Source: an uncultured Erysipelotrichaceae bacterium
GTDB taxonomy: Bacteria; Bacillota_I; Bacilli_A; RF39; UBA660
Length of the DNA stretch: 61,749 bases
Direction: 5' to 3'
Assembly (NCBI GenBank): GCA_902800945.1
Contig: CADCFX010000003.1
Span: forward strand, 1 to 61,749
Both the position numbers and the translations under genes were made by a program. Each line of letters opens with the position of its first letter. Positions within the stretch are counted from its first letter, which is position 1. A model generated the notes under the pieces. That model saw nothing but the letters and a program-made list of their open reading frames with translations. It searched no databases and was not told the DNA's origin. Positions 44,470 through 53,214 of the stretch are shown in pieces.

Positions 44470-45506
44470 TCCAACCAAATCATCTGCATCTAATGCAAAC
44501 AACCCGATCATTTTTTGCATTTATAAGTTTAACAATAAACTTCCGTATAGCAAGACGAATATGACATACTATTTGATAGTTTTTCATCAACATTTACGAC
44601 ATCAATCATCCATATTCATATAATTATTGCATAAACGTTCAACTATACTGTTGTATAAGAGTTCTCCAATTCATCGCTAATATTTATATTATACGAGCTC
44701 CCACGATATAGTTTATCGCATCGCCTCTGGGGGGATCAACCACCAAAGAGAGTACTCAACACTTGGATTACTTGAACAATTTTCGAAACAAGTTTAAGAC
44801 TCCGCAATTATTAAACGCAGTCAGATTAATCCAATTATTACACTTGCCTTACATTCCCAGATTATAGAGTTCTATTATCTAATAAGCAATCAGAAACTCA
44901 CATAATAATTCCTGTAAGATAGTTATAATAAAATTCATAAAATGATCTTTAAATGCATAACGTATACGCGATTAATTCACAAAAAATTAACCCAACTAAT
45001 ACGAAAGCCCTCCATCATTTTCATCATCACAATACCACCCCATATTAGGTCAATAGAAAATGCTAACTATTGGTAAAATAACAACGGCAATTCAGTACAT
45101 TGATTACTCAAAAAATAAACAACTGGTGATGGAACAATAACCAGCCAATTATTCATATAAGACGACCAGAATGCATCGTAATGACACACCCTCTTCAGAC
45201 ATATTGCGTATGCTGGAATGTAACTTGGGGTCTTAGTAAACAATTACTAATATACAAATATGCTTTGCGAACATACATGTTACAAGTTACGAAATCTCAA
45301 ACTCATTATACTGCAAATATAATTCATTTTTCGATCCCTTAATTCAGCTTCAGTTAAGTTTGCATTCTTAACCTCCACCTATATTATCATAAAATGCTAT
45401 TTCACAAACAGAATAGTCTTTCAACTATTTCTCACTTTATCTCAAGTTTATGCCCTATATACATACTATAATAATAACATAGCCGTCCTCTATATACCTC
45501 CTTACT
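44441..45506 (-). ncRNA. Large structured non-coding RNA, about 1.07 kb, family unknown
   Basis: No credible coding frame lies here on either strand, yet the block runs from a near-consensus promoter (45513-45541) to an intrinsic terminator (44441-44469). Many compensating stems are visible: a three-way junction closed by 44763-44770 with 44827-44834, containing 44770-44774/44789-44793 and 44798-44804/44816-44822; an 8-bp helix 45220-45227/45283-45290; and local hairpins at 45412-45429, 44704-44718, 44525-44542 and 44485-44497. It does not look like tmRNA, RNase P, rRNA or a group II intron. Size and context recall large ornate RNAs (GOLLD, ROOL, OLE), without a match I can assert. Confidence 0.78.
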
Positions 45507-45512
45507 ATACTA

Positions 45513-45541
45513 AGTATATACTTTTTACACTATTTAGTCAA
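45513..45541 (-). promoter_or_regulatory. Promoter of the large non-coding RNA
   Basis: Minus-strand TTGACT (45536-45541), exactly 17 bases, TATACT (45513-45518). It is one of the strongest promoters in the window, followed by no start codon with a sustained frame. Confidence 0.82.
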
Positions 45542-45614
45542 TTAAAAAAACCCTCGATTGATAATTGATATACAATATAAAAACATATTTTACGTCAAGA
45601 AAAAAGATGTATTT

Positions 45615-46601
45615 CTACACCATGTTATTAACCTTATTTGAATAATCGTTCAACACATTAAATATTTCTGCGCTTGACTTACAACTCATCACCCTGTTTT
45701 TCATTTCTTTTGAACCTGGCATCCCTTTCAAATACCAAAGAATATGACTGCGGATTTCTAATAAAGCAACTTTTTCATTCTTATCTTTACATAATAGTTC
45801 ATAATGTCTCTTCATCATCTCTATTTTCTCTTCAAAAGACACCGGCTTCGGCTCTAAACCCTTATCAAGATAATCAACGCATTGCTTAATTAACCAAGGA
45901 TTCCCCAAAACGCCTCTGCCAATCATTACAGCAGCACAACCAGTATATTCCAACATTTCTTTTGCCAAATAACAACTGGTAACATCTCCATTCCCAATAA
46001 CAGGTATATTAACTGCACCGCATACCATCTTTATTATATTCCAATCGGCTTTACCACTATACCCTTGCTCACGGGTTCTGGCGTGAACTGTAATAGCGGC
46101 AGCGCCTGCTTTTTCACACACTTTTGCAACCTCAACAGCATTAATATGCTTATTATCCCAACCACTTCGAATCTTTACAGTTACGGGTACACTTACCGCC
46201 CTACACACAGCCTCAACAATCTCTCTAACCTTATCAGGATTTTTAAGCAAAGCGCTTCCCGCTTGCGCTCTTAAAGCAACTTTTGGTACGGGGCATCCCA
46301 TATTTATATCTATAATATCAGGATGCATCCTTTTCTCAATTTCTATCGCCGCCTTAACAAAAGATTCCTTATCGCTTCCAAATATTTGCTGAGCAATAGG
46401 TCTTTCAAATTCATCCATTTTAAGCAAATCAAAAGTCTTTTCATTTCCATACATTATCGCCTTATCAGAAACCATTTCAGCATATATTAATCCAGCCCCC
46501 ATCTCTTTAATAATCTTACGAAAAGAGGTGTTTGATATCCCCGCCATCGGCGCTAATACAATCTGATTTTTTATCACTAAATTTCCTATCTTAAATTCCA
46601 T
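45615..46601 (-). CDS. dusB: tRNA-dihydrouridine synthase (DusB-like)
   Basis: A flavin enzyme that reduces uridine to dihydrouridine in tRNA D-loops. The 328-residue protein has an FMN-binding TIM barrel: LAPMAGISNTSFR, GAGLIYAEMVSDKA, the signature DINMGCPVPKV with ALRAQAGSALL (catalytic Cys in MGCP region and flanking Lys), TVKIRSGWD, TVHARTREQGYSG, and VIGNGDV. A C-terminal helical domain follows. It is a single gene; no clear terminator is seen before the large RNA promoter. Confidence 0.95.
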   Translation of the reverse strand: MEFKIGNLVIKNQIVLAPMAGISNTSFRKIIKEMGAGLIYAEMVSDKAIMYGNEKTFDLLKMDEFERPIAQQIFGSDKESFVKAAIEIEKRMHPDIIDINMGCPVPKVALRAQAGSALLKNPDKVREIVEAVCRAVSVPVTVKIRSGWDNKHINAVEVAKVCEKAGAAAITVHARTREQGYSGKADWNIIKMVCGAVNIPVIGNGDVTSCYLAKEMLEYTGCAAVMIGRGVLGNPWLIKQCVDYLDKGLEPKPVSFEEKIEMMKRHYELLCKDKNEKVALLEIRSHILWYLKGMPGSKEMKNRVMSCKSSAEIFNVLNDYSNKVNNMV

Positions 46602-46660
46602 AGTTATCCCTCAACAATAAATATTATATATCATTTATTAACAGATTTCTACCGAGCGCG

Positions 46661-46695
46661 CCAATTAGCACTTGATATTGACAAGTGCTAATTGG
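46661..46695 (+). promoter_or_regulatory. CIRCE-like heat-shock operator
   Basis: TTAGCACTT (46665-46673), nine bases, AAGTGCTAA (46683-46691): the HrcA operator CIRCE is TTAGCACTC-N9-GAGTGCTAA. The inverted repeat extends to 13-base arms (CCAATTAGCACTT). It overlaps the -35 box of hsp20, so binding would block transcription. Confidence 0.9.
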
Positions 46696-46706
46696 TATGC
46701 TATTCT
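46678..46706 (+). promoter_or_regulatory. hsp20 promoter
   Basis: TTGACA (46678-46683), 17-base spacer, TATTCT (46701-46706). Confidence 0.85.
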
Positions 46707-46728
46707 TAAACAAGAAAGAGGGAATAAC

Positions 46729-47118
46729 ATGTTAAATCCAATACCAAGAGGTTTTTATTTAGATGACATCTTTGACGATAACAAGATTAATACTTCCGAC
46801 CAAATGAAATGCGATATATATAAAGACAAAGATGCTTATTACATAGAAATAGATATTCCAGGATATAATAAAAACGAAATAAAAGTTGAATATAGCGAGA
46901 ATCTTCTTACAATTAGTGCTGAAAAGAGAAGCGAAGAACATAATATAGAAAATAAAAAATATATAAAAAGAGAAAGATTTCATGGTAAAATAACAAGACA
47001 ATTTAGTTTTACAAACATCGACGAAGATCATATAGAAGCAAAATTTGAAAATGGTACCCTACTATTAACAATACCAATGAAAAGAATTGAAACCAGAAAA
47101 AACATTTTTATCAATTAA
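46729..47118 (+). CDS. Small heat-shock protein, Hsp20/alpha-crystallin family
   Basis: An ATP-independent holdase that binds unfolding proteins in the cytoplasm. The 129-residue protein has a short N-terminus (MLNPIPRGFYLDDIFDD), the alpha-crystallin domain (about 32-120: YYIEIDIPGYNKNEIKVEY, LTISAEKRSE, GKITRQFSF, ENGTLLLTIPM) and a short tail. The ATG at 46729 follows AGAGGGA; an in-frame ATG at 46672 lies inside the operator. Expression is predicted to be repressed by HrcA through the CIRCE-like site. Confidence 0.94.
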   Translation: MLNPIPRGFYLDDIFDDNKINTSDQMKCDIYKDKDAYYIEIDIPGYNKNEIKVEYSENLLTISAEKRSEEHNIENKKYIKRERFHGKITRQFSFTNIDEDHIEAKFENGTLLLTIPMKRIETRKNIFIN

Positions 47119-47151
47119 AAAATAGCTATTAAATAGCTATTTTCTTTTTTT
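47119..47151. terminator. Terminator of hsp20
   Basis: AAATAGCTA/TAGCTATTT with a 5-base loop, followed by TCTTTTTTT on the plus strand; it reaches the end of the convergent aquaporin gene. Confidence 0.8.
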
Positions 47152-47871
47152 GGATACTTCTTTTTCCACAATTACAAACTTATAGAATAAAGCCGCTAAA
47201 ACACCACCAATAAGTGGGCCAACTATAAATACCCATAATTGACTTCTTGCTAAAGTACCAGTTGCATTTGTTAGTATTGCTGGTCCAATACTTCTAGCAG
47301 GATTCACACTTGTTCCCGTAAAAGGTAACCCAAGAATATGAACAGCAGTTAAAGCAAGACCAATGATTAATCCACCACTTTTGTTTTCAGAATCAGCAGA
47401 AACAGTTAGTACTACTAATACAAAAACAAAAGTTAATATCGCTTCCAAAACCAAAGCAACAGGCAATGTTACTATAGCTACGCCTAATGCACTAGCAGTT
47501 TCAAAACCATTTGCTCCCAAAGACTCATAAGATCCCATTAGGAAGCCTAAAACAGCCGCACCAGCTACTGATCCAAGAATTTGTCCAACAATGTAATAAA
47601 CACATTCAAAGATACTAATTCTACCATCAATTAACATAGCTACGGTAACTGCTGGATTAACATGAGCGCCAGAAACTTTACCAATAGTATAAGCTAACGC
47701 CATTAAGATTAAACCAAAAGCTACAGCAATTAATAGCATATTAAACGCTAAAGCAATAGATGATCCACCAAAAGCAGTAGCAACGTACTTATTAGCTGCA
47801 ACAGCAGTTCCACATCCAAATAATACTAATAACATAGTACCTACAACTTCAGATATAAACTTCTTTACCAT
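47137..47871 (-). CDS. Aquaporin / MIP-family channel
   Basis: A 244-residue membrane channel for water or small neutral solutes, with six spans and the two NPA boxes: SGAHVNPAVT (about residue 66) and GTSVNPARS (about residue 186). The selectivity-filter His and Arg (VHILG; NPARS) and shape are closer to AqpZ than to GlpF, by eye. The ATG at 47871 follows GGAGGAT; an in-frame ATG at 47940 adds an unrelated charged extension that overlaps the cca gene. Confidence 0.92.
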   Translation of the reverse strand: MVKKFISEVVGTMLLVLFGCGTAVAANKYVATAFGGSSIALAFNMLLIAVAFGLILMALAYTIGKVSGAHVNPAVTVAMLIDGRISIFECVYYIVGQILGSVAGAAVLGFLMGSYESLGANGFETASALGVAIVTLPVALVLEAILTFVFVLVVLTVSADSENKSGGLIIGLALTAVHILGLPFTGTSVNPARSIGPAILTNATGTLARSQLWVFIVGPLIGGVLAALFYKFVIVEKEVSKKRK

Positions 47872-47932
47872 AATTATCCTCCTTTCCTGTATTATACTTT
47901 TTTCTAACAAAAAAATAAAGACATTTCTGTCT

Positions 47933-49237
47933 TTACTCATCTAAATTACTAGGCAAATAGTTCTTAATTACATAATTAATTAATAATTCTTTGTCATTTT
48001 TTACCTTACCATCCAAAACCACTCTATAAATCTTTTCCAAAGTAGTACCAACTTTTACCTGAGAAATACCCAAATTAATTAAATCTTTTCCGTCAATCTT
48101 TAATGAACTCTTCTTTATAACCTCATCTCTTCTAATTAAAGATCTTACCCTTTCGAAATCCTTACTTAATCTCTCATTATCACTCATATAATCGGGATTT
48201 TTAGCCATTACATTAGCATATTTCAACTTAAATAGTTTTTCCAACTCTTCTCCAGTAAAATTAGATACAAATCTTTTCAATTCAACTTCCTTCAAAGGGA
48301 AATCCTTATTATGATATTCTACTAATTTAGTCACTACTTGTATTTGCTTCTTACTATATTTTAATCTATTCATAATATCTCTAACCATAGCCGCACCCTT
48401 TTGAGCATGGTTAGGAAACCACCCAACACCATCTGAATCTTCTTCATAAGTAAGCGGTTTAGCAATATCATGAAATAATATCCCCAAACGTAATTCCAAA
48501 TCATTTTCACATGTCTTTAAACACATCAAAGTATGCTCCCAAACATCATATACATGAAAAGGACTATTCTGTTCAAAATTTTCCATTAAAGTTAATTCCG
48601 GTAAAAACACTAAAAAAATATCAAAAAACTTTTTTAAATAGAACGAAATTCTATCCAATACCATTATCTTAGAAAACTCATCACGAATTCTCTCGGCTGG
48701 AACTTGTCTCAACAGCTCTTTATTCTCAAACATATACTCAGCCGTCTGAGAATCAATTTTCATTTTATATTCCCCAGCTAACCTAATAGCTCTTAATATC
48801 TTTAAAGGATCTTTTATGAAGTTTTCATCCTCATTACCGTTAAGCCTAATAATAGAGCTCTTTATATCCACTAATCCAGAAGCATAATCTAATAAACCAT
48901 CTTCATCTGAATAAGCCAAAGCATTCATGGTAAAATCTTTCGTTAACAAATAACTCTCAATATTATTTTCCTTAGTACCATATTTTATTATTTCCATTGG
49001 AAACTTAGAATTAGGAATAATTAACGTTTTCTTTTCGTCACCAATAATATAAGGTTTATATATTTTGAATTTTTTTAATAAATCATCTAGATTGGCGTTA
49101 GTTGCTATAGTATATTTTTTAGGTTTAATATCTAACACTAGATTTCTTACCGTACCTCCTACCAAATAGCCATCATAATTATTATCATACAGAATCAACA
49201 ATACTTCATTTACTGGTTTAGGAATAACTATATTCAT
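47933..49237 (-). CDS. cca: CCA-adding enzyme / tRNA nucleotidyltransferase with HD domain
   Basis: It adds or repairs the 3'-CCA of tRNAs; the three tRNA genes in this window already encode CCA, so a repair role is likely. The 434-residue protein has the class II nucleotidyltransferase head (YLVGGTVRNLVL, a metal site with atypical spacing since the usual DxD after it reads KPKKYTIATNA), DFTMNALAY, RAIRLAGEYKMKI and an HD domain (LRLGILFHDIAKP). The ATG at 49237 follows AGGAGGTG. The expected catalytic DxD appears altered in this position, which should be rechecked. Confidence 0.88.
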   Translation of the reverse strand: MNIVIPKPVNEVLLILYDNNYDGYLVGGTVRNLVLDIKPKKYTIATNANLDDLLKKFKIYKPYIIGDEKKTLIIPNSKFPMEIIKYGTKENNIESYLLTKDFTMNALAYSDEDGLLDYASGLVDIKSSIIRLNGNEDENFIKDPLKILRAIRLAGEYKMKIDSQTAEYMFENKELLRQVPAERIRDEFSKIMVLDRISFYLKKFFDIFLVFLPELTLMENFEQNSPFHVYDVWEHTLMCLKTCENDLELRLGILFHDIAKPLTYEEDSDGVGWFPNHAQKGAAMVRDIMNRLKYSKKQIQVVTKLVEYHNKDFPLKEVELKRFVSNFTGEELEKLFKLKYANVMAKNPDYMSDNERLSKDFERVRSLIRRDEVIKKSSLKIDGKDLINLGISQVKVGTTLEKIYRVVLDGKVKNDKELLINYVIKNYLPSNLDE

Positions 49238-49327
49238 ACTAACACCTCCTACTCTATCATAAATATTATACCTTATTTTCATTTATTTTGTATATCTTTT
49301 AACAAACACAATGTAAAAGAAAGACTA

Positions 49328-51004
49328 CTACTTATGCTCATTATTTTCCATCAAGACCTCTACTATTACATCACAAGTCTTATTAAAGCCATTAAAATCA
49401 AATCTTTTATATGATTTAAACCATTCACACTCTTTTTTCACAACATTTTTAAATCTCTTACTAACATAATCTTTATCTCCAAAAATATATATATAACTTA
49501 AAATGTCATAATAGTAATTTTCATTAGTATTCAAAACACTTAAATATTCTTCTTTAGTGCCTTCTTCCAAGAGTTTTCTAAAGCCCTCCATATTATGATA
49601 CAGTTTATCTCCATAAGCATTCCTTTTGGGCATATATTTAGCCAAAATTAACATTCCTATTACGCAAACAATTCCAAATAAATAAGCAATCTCATAGATA
49701 CTATTAGTCCCAAATATAAACGCAAATATTAATAATAGCAAAATAATAGTCAATATAACTGGCACTAAATAGTTTCTAATTCTATTAAAATCTATAAGCG
49801 CTATAAACTTATTAATCACATAAAAGCTAATAAATTCTATCAATAGAGCTAATAACAAAAACAAAGAATTATTAACAGCTATAAAAGGATTAATAGTTAT
49901 TAATACTAAACATATTATCGCCATACTTATTATCATATTCTTTTTACTACTTGTATCCCTTTCAAAATACTCATATTTTTTCTTTTCCATATTTTCGTTA
50001 GCTAGTATTCTATCCATTGTCCTTATTATTTTTACATCCTTAACACTAATATCCGTACAATATTCTTTCTTTTTTTTATTAATTACTTCTTCAAAAGTTC
50101 CAACAAAAGTCTTCATAAATATAGCATCAAATATTAATCCCTCACTATAAGAATGACCAGTATAATTCCTAAGCCTAACAAATCGAATGTCATCCTTAGT
50201 CTCTTCAATTTGCATGAACCCTTTACTACACAAAGAAAAAATCAAACTAATTATATCTTTTCTATTTATCTCCTCGTTATATAATCTTGCCACCTCTATT
50301 AACGATAACTGTCTCACAGGATTCATTCTCTTCTCTATTTCTTTTCTTCTATCTTTACCATAATAATACCAAAGTGCATAACTAAAACCCAAGCAAACAA
50401 CAGGAAAGACAAAAGAAAAAATAGTTAACAGACTAACGCTACTCTTAACACTTCTTTTAACGCGAAATCCAACCACATCATTACTTCTCAAATCAGTAAA
50501 TTTTATAGAAATAGTATTATCATTAACAAAACCCTTATACTTTCTATTTTCTTTTCCATTGATAAAAACGGTTAAATCTTCAGCCTCATAACCCTGTTCA
50601 AACACTATTTGTACAATTAATGATTCAATATTTTTATCTATTCCTTCTATTATCTCAAAATATTCATAACTATCATTTTGTTTATAACTAATATCATACT
50701 CAGAATTAATAACAACTCTCTCTTGATCAACTAAATTGTCTAAAAAGATTGTATTATCTCTCATATTATATTTTATATTACTATTAACATTATCTAAATT
50801 AACATGATAGCCAAAAAGGCTCCCTGGCATCTTGCCGCTCATCGGAACGCGAACAGCCAATTGATTATCTGTATTATCTATAATTATTTGTTTATTTATA
50901 TGATTTTGATCGTTTATTACCATTACGACTTTAGCATTATCTATAGCAAAGACTATGTTCATGTCAATAAACAACATTAAGAAGAACAGCATCATCTTTT
51001 TCAT
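49328..51004 (-). CDS. DUF2207-like secreted/membrane protein
   Basis: The 558-residue protein has a signal-like hydrophobic N-terminus (MMLFFLMLFIDMNIVFA), an extracytoplasmic beta domain (about 20-170), a span near 177-200 followed by YYYGKDRRKEIE, a cytoplasmic winged-helix-like region (LSLIEVARLYNEEINRKDI...LICSKGFMQIEE in outline), two hydrophobic pairs (about 355-400 and 410-460) and a C-terminal cytoplasmic part with YLSVLNTNENYYYDILSYIYIFG. This order matches DUF2207 proteins; function is unknown. The ATG at 51004 follows GGAGGTG. Confidence 0.78.
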   Translation of the reverse strand: MKKMMLFFLMLFIDMNIVFAIDNAKVVMVINDQNHINKQIIIDNTDNQLAVRVPMSGKMPGSLFGYHVNLDNVNSNIKYNMRDNTIFLDNLVDQERVVINSEYDISYKQNDSYEYFEIIEGIDKNIESLIVQIVFEQGYEAEDLTVFINGKENRKYKGFVNDNTISIKFTDLRSNDVVGFRVKRSVKSSVSLLTIFSFVFPVVCLGFSYALWYYYGKDRRKEIEKRMNPVRQLSLIEVARLYNEEINRKDIISLIFSLCSKGFMQIEETKDDIRFVRLRNYTGHSYSEGLIFDAIFMKTFVGTFEEVINKKKKEYCTDISVKDVKIIRTMDRILANENMEKKKYEYFERDTSSKKNMIISMAIICLVLITINPFIAVNNSLFLLLALLIEFISFYVINKFIALIDFNRIRNYLVPVILTIILLLLIFAFIFGTNSIYEIAYLFGIVCVIGMLILAKYMPKRNAYGDKLYHNMEGFRKLLEEGTKEEYLSVLNTNENYYYDILSYIYIFGDKDYVSKRFKNVVKKECEWFKSYKRFDFNGFNKTCDVIVEVLMENNEHK

Positions 51005-51035
51005 GGGACACCTCCTTATTTTATACATTATATCA

Positions 51036-51062
51036 TAAAAAAAATGGTAAAAACCATTTTTT
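51036..51062 (-). terminator. Terminator of the CofE-like gene
   Basis: AAAAATGG/CCATTTTT with loop TTTTTA and a T-run on the minus strand, overlapping the stop at 51061. Confidence 0.75.
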
Positions 51063-52248
51063 ACTCATCAGCTAAATTATCAAAATATCCCTGTATAAAC
51101 ACGACAGGAGTACCTTTATCTCCACTACCACTGGTTAAATCACACAATGACCCAATCAAATCAGTCAATCTTCTTGGCGTAGTTCCTTGCGTAATCATTT
51201 GTCCTTTTAAATCTTTATCCTTTTTCCTAATCTCATCTTGGATGGCCTTTTTTAACTCATCTCCTTTTAAATCAGGATATTTATTATCTGAAACAAACTT
51301 TAGTTTTATTTCGTTAGGAGTACCCTCAAGACCACTAGTATAAGCAGGCGAAACAACAGGATCTGCCAATTCCCAAATATGCCCAACCGGATCCTTAAAC
51401 GCGCCATCACCATATACCATTACTTCTATAGTCTTACCAGTCGCTTCTTTTAATCTTCTTTGAATTCCTTCAACTAATTGTTGCCCAGTCCTAGGGAACA
51501 ACTTCAATCGTTCTTCCGTAGATTTATTAGAGCCTAACATACCATATTTTTCATTATAACCACTACCATCAATCGGTTCATTCATAATTTCATACAAGCC
51601 ATAAACTTTTGCCCCGTTATCAACAAGCAATTTTTTTGTCTTCATTCTCGTATGAATATCACAACTTAATACATTATTAGTATATTTCAAAATATCTGTT
51701 GCCTTATTAGAAAGAACAAATACCGCTTCACACCCTTCTTTTTCTATTAACTCTTTATAAAATTTAATCATATTAATTCCTGTAAATGGATGTAGCCAAT
51801 CACCAAAAGTTTTCATATACTCATCTTCGGTAATAATACTACCCAAATTATATTCACTATTATCCAATCTTTCTTCATCTAATATTCCATTACCAACTTC
51901 ATCACTCGGAAAAGATAATAATACATACAATTTCTTCGTACTTCTGGCAATAGCTTTTAAAATAATAGAAAATCTATTTCTACTCAATATTGGGAATACT
52001 ATTCCTAACTCCTGTGGATTATTAAACTTGTTTTTTATATCTTGAGTTACTTGATCTACAGTAACATAATTACCTTCACTTATTCCTACAACAGCTTCTG
52101 TAATAGCAATAACATCTCTATCATGAAATTCAAATCCATTATTCTTTTGGGCTTCCAATACTGAATTAACTACTATACTCTCTAAATCATCATTTTCTTT
52201 AATTATAGGGGTTCTTATCCCTCTTACAACCGTTCCTAAATCTCTCAT
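51061..52248 (-). CDS. CofE-like (coenzyme F420-0:L-glutamate ligase family) protein
   Basis: The 395-residue protein belongs by eye to the F420 gamma-glutamyl ligase family: RGIRTPIIKENDDLESIV at the start, HDRDVIAITEAVVGISEG, a central metal/nucleotide region (EVMVYGDGAFKDPVGHIWELADP) and PVVFIQGYF near the end. It is longer than archaeal CofE (about 250). No other F420 gene is seen, and such bacteria are not known to make F420, so it probably attaches glutamate to another acceptor (inference). Single gene with its own terminator. Confidence 0.8.
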   Translation of the reverse strand: MRDLGTVVRGIRTPIIKENDDLESIVVNSVLEAQKNNGFEFHDRDVIAITEAVVGISEGNYVTVDQVTQDIKNKFNNPQELGIVFPILSRNRFSIILKAIARSTKKLYVLLSFPSDEVGNGILDEERLDNSEYNLGSIITEDEYMKTFGDWLHPFTGINMIKFYKELIEKEGCEAVFVLSNKATDILKYTNNVLSCDIHTRMKTKKLLVDNGAKVYGLYEIMNEPIDGSGYNEKYGMLGSNKSTEERLKLFPRTGQQLVEGIQRRLKEATGKTIEVMVYGDGAFKDPVGHIWELADPVVSPAYTSGLEGTPNEIKLKFVSDNKYPDLKGDELKKAIQDEIRKKDKDLKGQMITQGTTPRRLTDLIGSLCDLTSGSGDKGTPVVFIQGYFDNLADE

Positions 52249-52322
52249 TATTTAACCACTCCTATGATTAAATTATATCATTATATCTTATAACCAACTA
52301 TAAATAATTCATTCGTTTTACA

Positions 52323-52350
52323 CAAAAAAAGATATAAATATTTATATCTT
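52323..52350 (-). terminator. Terminator of the second PAP2 gene
   Basis: The perfect palindrome AGATATAAATATTTATATCT (52330-52349) is followed by a seven-T run on the minus strand and overlaps the stop codon at 52342. Confidence 0.8.
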
Positions 52351-53013
52351 AATCTCTATTTTACTATTCTTCTTATTTATATTTACAAACGAATCAAACA
52401 AAGAACATAAAGCTAGCGATATCAAAATTCCTCCAATAATATCCGTCAACCAATGTACTCCTGATGCTAATCGCGTTAATACAATTAAAACCATCAAAAC
52501 AATTGTAAGAGCATTAAAAACATTTAAAGCACTTTTTTTACTAATAATACTTTTACTAACTATTAAACTACTAACACATATACATATTGCCAACATAGTA
52601 TGTGAAGAAGGATAAGAAGCTTCTAAACCATCCAGCAATACCGGTCTATAATTAATAACAATAAATTCAAACAATATATATACTAATCCCACCAAAATAT
52701 AAAACATTCCTAACAGAATAATATTTCTATCAACCTTAAAAAAACTTTTTCTTTCAAATAACTGTTTTATACCAATTGCTCCATACAGAACTACCAACAA
52801 AAAAGAAACATACCCTAACACTGTACTTATCTTATAAAAAGCATCGTTATACGGCAAAATATTCTTAAACGAGTTATTTATAGTAGCCAACCCAACTGCA
52901 CTACCATTGGGTCCAATACTATGAACATCAACATTTTTAACTACTATAGTAAAAACAACAAACAACAGAAACAAAACACCACTAAAAATAAAACTTTTTT
53001 TATTCTTTGACAT
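52342..53013 (-). CDS. PAP2-family membrane phosphatase (second copy type)
   Basis: The 223-residue protein has five or six membrane spans and PAP2 motifs, SYPSSHTMLA and RLASGVHWLTDIIGG; the first motif (usually KxxxxxxRP) is reduced to NYRPVLLDG without the flanking Lys, similar to diacylglycerol-pyrophosphate-like members. It likely removes phosphate from a membrane lipid carrier. It differs clearly from the PAP2 protein at 33397 and is not a recent duplicate. Confidence 0.88.
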   Translation of the reverse strand: MSKNKKSFIFSGVLFLLFVVFTIVVKNVDVHSIGPNGSAVGLATINNSFKNILPYNDAFYKISTVLGYVSFLLVVLYGAIGIKQLFERKSFFKVDRNIILLGMFYILVGLVYILFEFIVINYRPVLLDGLEASYPSSHTMLAICICVSSLIVSKSIISKKSALNVFNALTIVLMVLIVLTRLASGVHWLTDIIGGILISLALCSLFDSFVNINKKNSKIEIKI

Positions 53014-53214
53014 TCAAAAATCTCTTCCTTACTATAACTCTCTATTACGAGCTCTCCACCATTTTAACATATATTAGAACAAAAACAACCATCAAAACTA
53101 TCTATAATAATAAAACTGTTGTTTTTTATGTAACTAACAACAGACTACTACAAGATCCGATAGTTGCCTAAGTATCAAAGAAATGCTATAATTAAAAAAG
53201 AGGAGATGAGTATT

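Noticed and set aside
44441..45506. The large gene-free block as a CRISPR array, pseudogene, tmRNA, RNase P RNA or group II intron.
   Set aside because: There are no regular repeats, no residual protein similarity in any frame, no tRNA-like tmRNA ends, no RNase P core, and no intron domain V hairpin that I can find.
46672..46728. An upstream in-frame ATG for hsp20.
   Set aside because: It lies inside the operator and promoter; the ATG at 46729 has a proper ribosome site and normal family N-terminus.
33397..53013. The two PAP2 genes (33397 and 52342) as a recent duplication.
   Set aside because: Apart from the PAP2 motifs the proteins do not resemble each other, and their contexts differ.
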